Part shown: positions 6,709 through 14,274 of the stretch, piece after piece
Position numbering within the stretch: position 1 is the stretch's first letter
Layout of the letters: every line of letters starts with the position of its first letter
Source of the DNA: a virus
Direction: 5' to 3' (one strand)
IMG/VR virus record: IMGVR_UViG_3300010160_001969
Coordinates: 1-23,482 of that record
DNA length: 23,482 bases
Made by a program: the position numbers and the translations under genes
Notes under the pieces: generated by a model
What the model was told of the DNA's origin: nothing
Database searches by the model: none
The model's input: only the letters and a program-made list of their open reading frames with translations

Positions 6709-7283
6709 TATTTACTTTTTGCTCTCAAGTGTTTCTTAATACGTTTCTCCTGTTTCTGTTTTGCCATTTTTAAGGCAACAGGACCAACGTGGTGTGTTAA
6801 TTTAATACCATTCATGTGGTCTAACTCATGCAAGAAGCATCTTGCAGATAGACCTTCTAGTCGGGTCTGAACTTTCTTACCTTCTTCAGTAAAATATTCA
6901 ACTTCAATCCAACTATTTCTTGTTATTTTAACATACAAACCAGGAAAAGAGAGGCAACCTTCATTGTCTCTTACTAACTCTGCCGAAGCATTGATTACTT
7001 TTGGGTTGATACAAACCATATCAAATATATTTTCGTATCCTAAAACAAACACTCTAGCTTTAATACCGCATTGATTAGCTGAAAGACCAATGCCACCATA
7101 AGCCTCTCTTGTAACTTTCAATTTCTTAACCAATTGATGCAAATCAAAAGATGGTATTTCATCTTCGTATTCAGGCATCACTTCTGACAATAATGGATGT
7201 GTGTCTGCGTAAATCGGTAATGAAGTTATCTTTTCTTTGAGTAACCCAGCACCAGTATCGATTGTTAGTATTTCGCTATTCAT
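6708..7283 (-). CDS. def: Peptide deformylase
   Basis: A 191-residue polypeptide deformylase that removes the formyl group from the N-terminal methionine of new proteins, using a bound metal ion. All three family motifs are intact: GIGLSANQ at 64-71, EGCLSFP at 108-114 and HELDH at 152-156, giving the Cys and two His ligands and the catalytic Glu. The length is normal and it ends in a basic tail. It is joined to gp46 by an ATGA overlap and to the DruA-like gene by TAATG, so it is expressed with recombination genes. Deformylases are known auxiliary genes of marine T4-like phages, where they are thought to support synthesis of host or phage proteins during infection. Confidence 0.95.
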   Translation of the reverse strand: MNSEILTIDTGAGLLKEKITSLPIYADTHPLLSEVMPEYEDEIPSFDLHQLVKKLKVTREAYGGIGLSANQCGIKARVFVLGYENIFDMVCINPKVINASAELVRDNEGCLSFPGLYVKITRNSWIEVEYFTEEGKKVQTRLEGLSARCFLHELDHMNGIKLTHHVGPVALKMAKQKQEKRIKKHLRAKSK

Positions 7284-8992
7284 TTTAATATCCTTGAAAA
7301 ATTCTTTTCTTTACCAAATTTAATCACATTCAAAAACTTATCTTGTAGGATATCACCTTTGTGTGATATAACAAATAAATTAACACCATCAAGCATATGA
7401 AGTATCTTCATCAGTTCTTCTGTTCCGTTAGTATCTAGGCTTGAATCAAAGGTCTCATCAAGCACCAAAAGATTGGTGTTTGCAGAATTCTTTAACTTTG
7501 CAACGGCACGCCATGTTAACATCAGTGCCATGTCAATACGTTGTTTCTCACCTTCTGAGAAGTTATGATAAGAAAAGTCATCACGGTGTCTTGACTTGAT
7601 TGTTTCTTTAAACGATTCATCTAGGTTAAAGTTTACAAAGAAATCTAACGATGATAAATATTTGTTTACCAGTTTATTAATAACTGGTAAATATTGGCGA
7701 ATGATTTTAGTTTTAATGCCTGTATCTTTCAATAAACCAGAAGCTGTTTCATAATATGTTTTTTCTTCTATTAATAATTTTAAGTCTGATTCTAATTGTT
7801 TCAACTGACTCGCAAGTTCTTGCAACTGTATTTCTTGCAGCTGTGTTGAACCTTTTGTCTCTTTCAATGCCGCAACTGTTTTCTGTATTTTAGAAATATA
7901 CTTGTTAACTTCATTGATTGTTGTATTCTTAGTTGCAATTTCAATTTGCAATTTCTGAATCGCCTTTTGTGTCTCAGAAATCCTATTCAGCTTAGCTTGC
8001 TCTTCTAACAACTTAGTCTCAAGGTCTTTTAACCCAAGCTCGCATTGAGTTGTTTTAGTTTGCAAAGACTGTATTTGTTCTTCTTTAAACTCAGAGACAA
8101 TAGATTGCCTACACGTTGGACAATCATCATTATGTTGAAAAAAACTAATGTCTTTCTGAAACTTAGAAAGGTTATTTTCAATTTGTGTTTCTAGTTTACC
8201 TAGTTTCTTGACTTTAGTTTCAGTTTCAACTTGTAGTGCCACATCGGCAGAGTAGACCTCAACTTGTACTGTGAGGTTAGCTATTTCATCATGTAAACAT
8301 TGTATAGATTGATTGCTATTAAGTATCTCAGTCTCATACTCTTTCACCTTCTCATCATTGTTTTGTTTCACTTCATCAATATGTTTTTTCTCTAAGTCAT
8401 ATTTCTGTTGTGTCAAATCTATATCATACTTTGTTACAGTAATAGTTTCTTTATTGATACCCATCTTTTCTCTAACAATAGAATTCATTGTAGAAAAGAT
8501 TTGAATATCAAGTAAGTCTTCAATGATAGCTCTTCTATCGGAAGAAGATAACTGCATGAACGGTGTGAATGATGCAGAACCTAAAATTACAATCTGAGTG
8601 AATGATTTGTAATTTAGTTTAAGAACAAACTTCTCAAGGTATTCTTGATAGTCTCTTGCGGCTGCATCTTGATTAACAAGTTCACCATCACAATAAATCT
8701 CAAAGACATTTGGTTTAATACCACGAATGACTTTGTATGATTTATTGTTTGAATCAAATTCCACTTCAACGACACAATCTTTCTGATTGATCGAGTTGAG
8801 TAGTTGCGGTTTATTAATACTTCGAAACGCCTTACCAAACAAAGCAAAACACAATGCATCAAGCATTGTACTCTTACCCGAACCGTTTTCTCCAACAACA
8901 AGAGTATTAGAGTTATTATGTAAATTTATTTCAGTAAAATAATTTCCAGTTGAAAGAAGGTTCTTCCAACGCACATAACGAAAAATAATCAT
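7280..8992 (-). CDS. 46: Recombination endonuclease subunit gp46 (SbcC/Rad50-like)
   Basis: A 570-residue SMC-type ATPase, close to T4 gp46 in length. Walker A GENGSGKST is at 34-42. A long coiled coil (about 190-430) carries the zinc-hook CPTC at 291-294 at its tip. The ABC signature SEGEKQRID begins near 479, and Walker B LLVLDET lies near 508-514. It works with gp47 as the Mre11/Rad50-like complex that resects double-strand ends for recombination-dependent replication. Its ATG overlaps the gp47 TGA (ATGA), so the subunits are translationally coupled. No anomalies were seen. Confidence 0.97.
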   Translation of the reverse strand: MIIFRYVRWKNLLSTGNYFTEINLHNNSNTLVVGENGSGKSTMLDALCFALFGKAFRSINKPQLLNSINQKDCVVEVEFDSNNKSYKVIRGIKPNVFEIYCDGELVNQDAAARDYQEYLEKFVLKLNYKSFTQIVILGSASFTPFMQLSSSDRRAIIEDLLDIQIFSTMNSIVREKMGINKETITVTKYDIDLTQQKYDLEKKHIDEVKQNNDEKVKEYETEILNSNQSIQCLHDEIANLTVQVEVYSADVALQVETETKVKKLGKLETQIENNLSKFQKDISFFQHNDDCPTCRQSIVSEFKEEQIQSLQTKTTQCELGLKDLETKLLEEQAKLNRISETQKAIQKLQIEIATKNTTINEVNKYISKIQKTVAALKETKGSTQLQEIQLQELASQLKQLESDLKLLIEEKTYYETASGLLKDTGIKTKIIRQYLPVINKLVNKYLSSLDFFVNFNLDESFKETIKSRHRDDFSYHNFSEGEKQRIDMALMLTWRAVAKLKNSANTNLLVLDETFDSSLDTNGTEELMKILHMLDGVNLFVISHKGDILQDKFLNVIKFGKEKNFSRILK

Positions 8993-10068
8993 TCAGTTCT
9001 TTCAACATTCAAAGCTTCAACATAAAGTTCCCGCATAACAGTCTTTAGTTTTTCGGGTTCAACTTGAAGTGATAAATTGTCAATATACTTAGATAAGATA
9101 GTCATTGTATCTTCTGCTTGGTCAATAATATCCTGATCCATATCAATCAAATTGTCTGTGAAGTCTTCAACAATTGATATGTCTGCTGCTTGAGCTTTAT
9201 ATAAATTATCAAGGACAGTATCGAACAGATAAGGATTTTGTTTATTGAGTACAACAACTTTAACAAAACTATCTTTGTGTTGGTCAAAATCATATGTCTT
9301 CCAAAATTCAAAATCATTTACTGTATCATCATATGTAATCTTATAGAACATCTTATATGGATTAGGAATAAAAGTTAACTCTCTTGTGTCCGTATCAAAG
9401 ATGTGAAATCCTCTTTGGTCATTATAATCAGCCCAAGTCATCTCATATTGATTACCAAGATAGAAAATAGTTCCGTCATTTGATTTGTGATGAAAATGAC
9501 CAGATAATACCATATCAAACCTGTCAAACATTTTCTTATCTAGACCTTGTAGACATACATTGCCTCTGTCCATTTCAAATCCAGCAATTTCAAAATGGCC
9601 AAAAACTAAATTGGTTTCGGCATTTTTTAATAGATTCACACTTCTATCATAGTTGTCTTCACATATCCATGGCATTAAAAGAATATCAACACCAGCAAAT
9701 GTTACGATCTTTGGATTCTCATAGATAAAAGGTTCATTTACTTTATCATATGTTGTGCAAAGGTTGTTTACGGCATTTACTTTATTGGTATTTTTATAGT
9801 AAGTGTCGTGGTTACCAATCAGTATGTGTGTGTCAATATTGTTTTCCCAAAATCTACGCATGAATCGATTTTGGAAATCATCTGCAATTTTATGATTGAT
9901 AAATTTTCTACGATCAAGAACATCACCAAGATGTATACATGTTTTAATGTTATGTTCAGCTAAGTATGGGAAAAATATGTTATCCCAAAACTTGAAGAAG
10001 TATTCATTGAATAGTAAATTATCGCCTCTTGCGCCAAAGTGAGTGTCATTTATTAAAGATATTTTCAT
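8989..10068 (-). CDS. 47: Recombination endonuclease subunit gp47 (SbcD/Mre11-like)
   Basis: A 359-residue metallophosphoesterase. Motifs in order are NDTHFGAR (8-14), HLGDVLDRR with GDxxD at 48-52, IGNHDT with GNHD at 85-88, GHFE at 157-160 and GHFHH at 190-194, which together supply the two-metal nuclease site. The C-terminal part should bind gp46. It forms the resection nuclease with gp46. The start is fixed: the first metal motif begins at residue 8, and an in-frame TAA lies two codons upstream. The promoter -10 box ends only 8 bases before the ATG, so its main transcript would be nearly leaderless and lack a ribosome site. Confidence 0.97.
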   Translation of the reverse strand: MKISLINDTHFGARGDNLLFNEYFFKFWDNIFFPYLAEHNIKTCIHLGDVLDRRKFINHKIADDFQNRFMRRFWENNIDTHILIGNHDTYYKNTNKVNAVNNLCTTYDKVNEPFIYENPKIVTFAGVDILLMPWICEDNYDRSVNLLKNAETNLVFGHFEIAGFEMDRGNVCLQGLDKKMFDRFDMVLSGHFHHKSNDGTIFYLGNQYEMTWADYNDQRGFHIFDTDTRELTFIPNPYKMFYKITYDDTVNDFEFWKTYDFDQHKDSFVKVVVLNKQNPYLFDTVLDNLYKAQAADISIVEDFTDNLIDMDQDIIDQAEDTMTILSKYIDNLSLQVEPEKLKTVMRELYVEALNVERTE

Positions 10069-10076
10069 AGATTACA

Positions 10077-10105
10077 ATTATATACTAAACGAAATCAAGT
10101 GTCAA
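10077..10105 (-). promoter_or_regulatory. Consensus sigma-70 promoter for gp47-gp46
   Basis: On the minus strand TTGACA (10105-10100), an exact 17-bp spacer, then TATAAT (10082-10077). Both hexamers are perfect. The -35 box overlaps the stop codon of gp55. Only 8 bases separate the -10 from the gp47 ATG. Confidence 0.92.
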
Positions 10106-10653
10106 GCGGATTCAGGCACATCTTCAATAAATTTTTCAAGCCCTTTTACTTTGCCTTCTTTTTTCTTCCGTTTACTTTCTTCAAAGTTATGGATGAATTC
10201 AGAAATATTATCATACATTTGGAACTGTTTCATATGGCCATCGGAATCTTCATACATCTCATACTCATCTAGGATGCCATATTGTTCTGTTGCCTTGTAC
10301 TTGACATACAATTGTTTTTTCTCTTTCATAATTCTACGAAGGAAGGCAAAATATGTAATCTGTGTGAAGTAGGCAAAAGGATTACTACTCTTGGCAGGAT
10401 CAAAGTTGCGGAAATACATTAAACAGTTTTCAATACCATCTGAAACCATTTCATCACGGAAAGAATATGAGATGAAGTTAGGCTTGCGAGATAAGTGTTC
10501 ACCAATCTTTAGAAAGCATTCACCAATATAATTTGGTATTTGTGGGTCACTCTTACCTGCAGCCTTAGCATCATCACACAACTTTTGGTAGTTGATTAGT
10601 GCGGCCAAGAAGTCTGGGTTGTTAATATAGTGTTTTGTTTTCTTTTCAGTCAT
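10102..10653 (-). CDS. 55: Late-transcription sigma factor gp55
   Basis: A 183-residue sigma factor. It matches the T4 gp55 pattern: KHYINNPDFLAALINY near the N-terminus, HLSRKPNFISYSFRDEMVSD, GIENCLMYFRNFDPAKSSNP, FAYFTQITYFAFLRRI and MKEKKQ, the short region-2-like core that recognises the late -10 TATAAATA. In T4 it works with the gp45 clamp and the co-activator gp33. I choose the ATG at 10653 over an in-frame TTG four codons upstream. The leader is then about 17 nt from the promoter at 10678-10706. The charged C-terminus (KRKKKEGKVKGLEKF) may bind the clamp, as in T4. Confidence 0.92.
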   Translation of the reverse strand: MTEKKTKHYINNPDFLAALINYQKLCDDAKAAGKSDPQIPNYIGECFLKIGEHLSRKPNFISYSFRDEMVSDGIENCLMYFRNFDPAKSSNPFAYFTQITYFAFLRRIMKEKKQLYVKYKATEQYGILDEYEMYEDSDGHMKQFQMYDNISEFIHNFEESKRKKKEGKVKGLEKFIEDVPESA

Positions 10654-10677
10654 AGACGATTCCAATTCATTTGTGTT

Positions 10678-10706
10678 ATTATACTATAAAAGAAGACCAA
10701 TGTCAA
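10678..10706 (-). promoter_or_regulatory. Consensus sigma-70 promoter for gp55
   Basis: On the minus strand TTGACA (10706-10701), an exact 17-bp spacer, then TATAAT (10683-10678). Both hexamers are perfect. Three decamer repeats lie directly upstream of the -35, and a possible plus-strand promoter diverges from the same region. Confidence 0.92.
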
Positions 10707-10720
10707 GCTTCATTAAGTTT

Positions 10721-10750
10721 ACATTTGCCTACATCAGCCTACATTAACGC
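10721..10750. repeat. Three helically phased 10-bp repeats upstream of the gp55 promoter
   Basis: On the plus strand three consecutive decamers read ACATTTGCCT, ACATCAGCCT and ACATTAACGC, each starting ACAT and spaced exactly 10 bases. They lie 15-45 bases upstream of the gp55 -35 box, a typical place for an activator or repressor site; one helical turn per unit would put each copy on the same DNA face. An UP element is another reading. Confidence 0.5.
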
Positions 10751-10779
10751 TTGACAACTCTGTCGAATAAGCATATCAT
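10751..10779 (+). promoter_or_regulatory. Possible plus-strand (antisense) sigma-70 promoter
   Basis: On the plus strand TTGACA (10751-10756), a 17-bp spacer, then TATCAT (10774-10779), 11 of 12 consensus bases. It points into the 3' end of the minus-strand gene at 10776-11174, so it could only make an antisense RNA. With the gp55 promoter it forms a divergent pair; the two GCTTGACA copies are an inverted repeat around the decamers. Confidence 0.35.
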
Positions 10780-11174
10780 AGCGGTGTTCCGTTTTCAGAT
10801 AACTCTTTAGTTACCTTTTCCAGTAACCGTAAGACACGCTTTCGATAATCAAATCCAAGTATTGATGCCTTCATACCATCATCGTACGGTGGGTTTCTAC
10901 CTTCAGAATGGTATTGATTGACAGTTAAATCAATTAGTTGGCCATTTACATCTACCACCCACCAATGCCAGATATCTTCATCATCTAGTGCTCGGTACAG
11001 TTTGATGTTCTTTGTACCAAATACTTTCTGTAGGCAACCAGAAGCAGTATGGCAATGGCCAAACATTGGGTTAGATGCATTGCGTTCAACCCACTTCTTA
11101 GGTAATAAGTCAGGTGTCAAATTCATTATAATAATGCCTGATACCAATTCTAAATTATCTTTATTATACTCCAT
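10776..11174 (-). CDS. Conserved phage hypothetical protein, possible Cys-His-Asp hydrolase fold
   Basis: A 132-residue soluble protein I do not recognise by name. It contains FGHCHTASGCLQKVF, then ALDDEDIWHWWVVD and GQLIDLT. The ordered Cys, His and Asp, each at the start of a predicted helix or strand, recall the papain/transglutaminase-like (NlpC-type) fold; this is a weak inference. Similar unnamed proteins occur in T4-like cyanophages. The ATG at 11174 overlaps the SDR stop as TGATG; an in-frame TTG one codon upstream is less likely. It is the last gene of the accessory block before the gp55 promoter. Confidence 0.55.
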   Translation of the reverse strand: MEYNKDNLELVSGIIIMNLTPDLLPKKWVERNASNPMFGHCHTASGCLQKVFGTKNIKLYRALDDEDIWHWWVVDVNGQLIDLTVNQYHSEGRNPPYDDGMKASILGFDYRKRVLRLLEKVTKELSENGTPL

Positions 11175-12100
11175 CAAACATTACCATACTTACGATTGTT
11201 AATCATCTTGAAGCCTTTGATTAGCTCTTGAATCCCTGCATCTAGGCCATGTTGTGTTTGAAATCCAGTTGCCTCAATTTTATCATTTGATACAATGTAG
11301 TTTCTTTGGTCCGGGTCTTTACCAACTTTTGCTTCAATGAATGTGAATTTAGGAACATATTTCTTAATTGATTCACACAAATCCCATTTAGATATGTTTG
11401 CTTCAGACAGGCCTACATTATATATTTCACCTTTCATATCTTCAAAGTTATTTAGTGCATGAATAAAAGCGTTAGATACATCTCTCACATGAACATAGTT
11501 GCGTTTGAAATGGCTTTCAAATAGAACGGCACATCCATCGGTAACGGCTCGGTGTACAAAATCGTTAACGAGTAAATCAATTCTCATACGAGGTGACATG
11601 CCAAACACGGTTGCCAATCTGTAACTGATGGAGTTTAGATGATCCATCAGTTTCTTTTCTACTTCAACTTTATCTTTGGCATACAATGAAATAGGATTCA
11701 AGGCTGATTCTTCAGTACATAATGTGCCTGTACCATATGCACTATTGGTTGTTGGCATTAAAACAACTTGGTCTTTAGAAATGTAATCAAGCATCATAAA
11801 GATGGCATCTTTGTTGGTAGAAGATGCACCAATTGGATCTTTGTTACACAATGGTGCACCAACATATGCCGCCAATGGAATAATAACATCAGCTTGTTTT
11901 AAAATTGGAAATATATCCGATTTGATACGAACATCACCATTGAATACATTGAAGTTCTTTAAATGTGAAAGTTGATTCAAAGATGTTTGGCCATACATAA
12001 AGTTATCAAGTACAGTTACATTATGTCCTTTACTCAAAAGCATTGGCACAAGTGTTGAACCAATATACCCTGCACCGCCTGTCACTAAAATATTTACCAT
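11174..12100 (-). CDS. NAD(P)-dependent sugar epimerase/reductase (extended SDR)
   Basis: A 308-residue extended short-chain dehydrogenase acting on nucleotide sugars. The nucleotide-binding motif TGGAGYIGS starts at residue 7. The active site has Ser120 in TTNSAYG and the YxxxK pair Tyr140/Lys144 (YAKDK). The Asp-Glu pair typical of 4,6-dehydratases (TDEVYG) is absent, so a 4-epimerase or a ketoreductase is more likely than a dehydratase. A FKRNYVHVRDVSNAF segment is the usual sugar-nucleotide-binding part. It lies one base after the ColD-like gene stop. In yersiniose synthesis an SDR (YerF) reduces the added acetyl group, which is a precedent for a partner role here; the actual substrate is unknown. 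Confidence 0.85.
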   Translation of the reverse strand: MVNILVTGGAGYIGSTLVPMLLSKGHNVTVLDNFMYGQTSLNQLSHLKNFNVFNGDVRIKSDIFPILKQADVIIPLAAYVGAPLCNKDPIGASSTNKDAIFMMLDYISKDQVVLMPTTNSAYGTGTLCTEESALNPISLYAKDKVEVEKKLMDHLNSISYRLATVFGMSPRMRIDLLVNDFVHRAVTDGCAVLFESHFKRNYVHVRDVSNAFIHALNNFEDMKGEIYNVGLSEANISKWDLCESIKKYVPKFTFIEAKVGKDPDQRNYIVSNDKIEATGFQTQHGLDAGIQELIKGFKMINNRKYGNV

Positions 12101-12101
12101 A

Positions 12102-13271
12102 TTATACCTTATTAATTATCTCACAAATTTCATCAATTTCTTTTACTTGCATTGATGGGAAATTACCAATATAGAACCCATAGGAGTGAATGTGTTCTGT
12201 GTTTTTAAATTTTTCAAAGTGCATTGGTGGCACCAAATTCTTTAAATATGGTTGTCTTAACTGATTACCACCGCCTGCACTACCTCTACGAAACTCAATG
12301 CCATTCTCACGCATTGCCGTCATAAGTTTGGCCAAATGAACATTATCTTTTTCTTTCATTACTAAATTAAAGGCATAATTACTTGCACCTTCTAATTTGA
12401 AATCAGTAAAGTATTTGTTTTGATCAATGTTACGCAAGAACCTTTCGTTATTAAAGTTCCTTAGTTTAACATTTTCATCAAGGTTTGGCAACTGCTTACG
12501 ACCAAGTATGCCACCTATTTCATTGTTACGCATATTGTAAGCTGCATAAGCAAAAATAAATTCTGGATTACAACCAGGATTACTCTCAATGTAGTCTTCT
12601 TTATAATCTTGGTTAGACAACTCTCTAACCATACCATGTGCTCGAAGCATTCTCAATGTCTGATATGTTTCTTCATCATCGGTACAAACCATACCACCTT
12701 CAATAGTGGTCATGTGATGAGCATAATAGAAAGAGAAGTTAGAAGTCCAACCAAATGAACCAACTTTCTTACCATTGTGTGTTGCACCATGTGATTCACA
12801 AACATCTTCAATCAAAGGAATGTTTCGTTTCTTTAATTCATCCAACAACTCATCAGTCAAGGCATTGAAGCCTTGAAGGTGTGATAGAAAAACTGCCTTA
12901 GTATTTGGTGTAATGGCATTAATAATGTCTTGTGTATTCATACCCAATGTGCTTAAGTCAACATCAACAAACACAGGCGCAAAACCACATTGGAGTACAG
13001 AAGCAATGTCTGACACCCATGTCAATGGTGGTACAATAACTTCACCGCCAAATGGGTTTTTAATTTTAAGTAATGTCAATGACAGTAAGTTAGCAGAAGC
13101 ACCTGAGTTAACAAACACAGAATATTTTACACCCAACCACTTAGACCATTCTTCTTCAAACGCTCGGCAATTTGGACCGTTGGTGAGAATAGGGTCATCT
13201 TGTTTCAAATGCTCAATGACGGCATCTAACTCACTCCTCAATATATTATTTCGCATCAATGGATATTTCAT
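12102..13271 (-). CDS. ColD-like PLP-dependent nucleotide-sugar 3-dehydratase
   Basis: A 389-residue protein of the DegT/DnrJ/EryC1/StrS aminotransferase fold. The PLP-binding Lys of aminotransferases is replaced by His in SFYYAHHMTTIEGGMV (HH at 185-186). That swap is the hallmark of ColD (GDP-4-keto-6-deoxymannose 3-dehydratase, 388 aa) and of CDP-4-keto-6-deoxyglucose 3-dehydrases. The overall pattern also follows ColD: the SGASANLL loop, IVPPLTWVS, EDVCESHGAT and MLRAHGMVREL. It should remove the 3-hydroxyl from a 4-keto-6-deoxy sugar. The lack of an obvious iron-sulfur cluster region favours ColD over the E1/AscC type. I choose ATG 13271, which has GAGGTG just upstream and lies right after the kinase stop; the longer reading from 13319 overlaps the kinase and lacks such a site. 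Confidence 0.85.
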   Translation of the reverse strand: MKYPLMRNNILRSELDAVIEHLKQDDPILTNGPNCRAFEEEWSKWLGVKYSVFVNSGASANLLSLTLLKIKNPFGGEVIVPPLTWVSDIASVLQCGFAPVFVDVDLSTLGMNTQDIINAITPNTKAVFLSHLQGFNALTDELLDELKKRNIPLIEDVCESHGATHNGKKVGSFGWTSNFSFYYAHHMTTIEGGMVCTDDEETYQTLRMLRAHGMVRELSNQDYKEDYIESNPGCNPEFIFAYAAYNMRNNEIGGILGRKQLPNLDENVKLRNFNNERFLRNIDQNKYFTDFKLEGASNYAFNLVMKEKDNVHLAKLMTAMRENGIEFRRGSAGGGNQLRQPYLKNLVPPMHFEKFKNTEHIHSYGFYIGNFPSMQVKEIDEICEIINKV

Positions 13272-13278
13272 AATCACC

Positions 13279-14274
13279 TCAATTAGATTTGTGTATAATT
13301 TGGCTGCCATTTGTATCAAATTTAAAAGGCACCCATACTTTAATAGAACTCATTTGTTCTTTGAACTTTTCTTGTTTCTCTGGTGGTACTAAGAAGAAAA
13401 AGAAACCGCCGCCACCTGCACCCATTAATTTACCACCAAGTGAGCCGTGTTTTATAGCTTCTTCATATATGTCATCAATCCATTCTTCAGAAACACCTTC
13501 GGCTAGTTGTCGTTTCAATCTCCATCCATAAGATAGTAATTGTCCAATACTTGCCATGTCTCTTTCTTCTATCATATAGTCTATTGCTATATTTGATAAT
13601 GCGGCCATTGCTTCTAATTCAGAAGTTGATTTGCCTTCTTTGATATTGGCAACTTTCTTTTTAGATTGTATTTCTGAATATCGACTAACACCAGAAAAAC
13701 CAAGCATGATATGTGACTCTAATTCTTTTGTGTAATCGGTAGATAACTTAAACTCACTAGTAGTCCAATCTGCGCCTTTGCTACAATCGATAATGCGAAC
13801 ACCACCATGTGCAGCCATGATTTGATCTTGTATGCCAACATTCTCTTTTAGAATGTTTTGTTCAATATAGATAGCTTCTTTTGCTAACTCATCTTTACTT
13901 AGTGGTCGGTTTTCAAAGGTGTAAAGTGCATTTAATAGTCCGATAGTGAATGATGAACTAGAACCGATACCTGAACGAGCAGGTAAATCACCTTCATATA
14001 CAACAGAAACTCCTTTATTAATGCCCATGTATCGCAAGCATTCTCTTGCAGAAGGATGTTTAATTACATTCAAAGAGTTTACTTTTTCTATTTCAGAATA
14101 TGTAATAACTGTATTGTAATCAAAGAATGGTGGAACATCTCTTATAGTAATGTAACAGTATTGTGCCATTGCAGCTGAAACAATCTTTGTAGGATGTTTT
14201 TCAAACCACGCTGGATAATCTGTACCGCCACCAAAAAGAGATAATCTATAAGGAGTTTTACTAATTACCATCAT
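13279..14274 (-). CDS. GHMP sugar kinase, HddA-like
   Basis: A 331-residue GHMP-family small-molecule kinase. The start SKTPYRLSLFGGGTDYPAWF matches D-glycero-D-manno-heptose-7-phosphate kinase (HddA) and related sugar-1-kinases. The ATP-binding glycine/serine loop PARSGIGSSSSFTIG lies at 98-112, and the C-terminal GGKLMGAGGGGFFFF motif closes the active site. It should phosphorylate C1 of a sugar or sugar 7-phosphate so that a nucleotidyltransferase can activate it; no nucleotidyltransferase or GmhA isomerase is in this window. ATGA overlap with the upstream oxygenase-like gene indicates coupled translation. Confidence 0.85.
   Translation of the reverse strand: MMVISKTPYRLSLFGGGTDYPAWFEKHPTKIVSAAMAQYCYITIRDVPPFFDYNTVITYSEIEKVNSLNVIKHPSARECLRYMGINKGVSVVYEGDLPARSGIGSSSSFTIGLLNALYTFENRPLSKDELAKEAIYIEQNILKENVGIQDQIMAAHGGVRIIDCSKGADWTTSEFKLSTDYTKELESHIMLGFSGVSRYSEIQSKKKVANIKEGKSTSELEAMAALSNIAIDYMIEERDMASIGQLLSYGWRLKRQLAEGVSEEWIDDIYEEAIKHGSLGGKLMGAGGGGFFFFLVPPEKQEKFKEQMSSIKVWVPFKFDTNGSQIIHKSN

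Noticed and set aside
13272-13319. A longer N-terminus for the ColD-like protein
   Set aside because: The extension overlaps the kinase gene and has no ribosome site, while the ATG at 13271 has GAGGTG and begins with the MKYPL that fits the ColD start.
12913-13392. A 159-codon plus-strand reading frame
   Set aside because: It lies opposite the ColD-like and kinase genes, has no ribosome site or recognisable motif, and every supported gene is on the minus strand.
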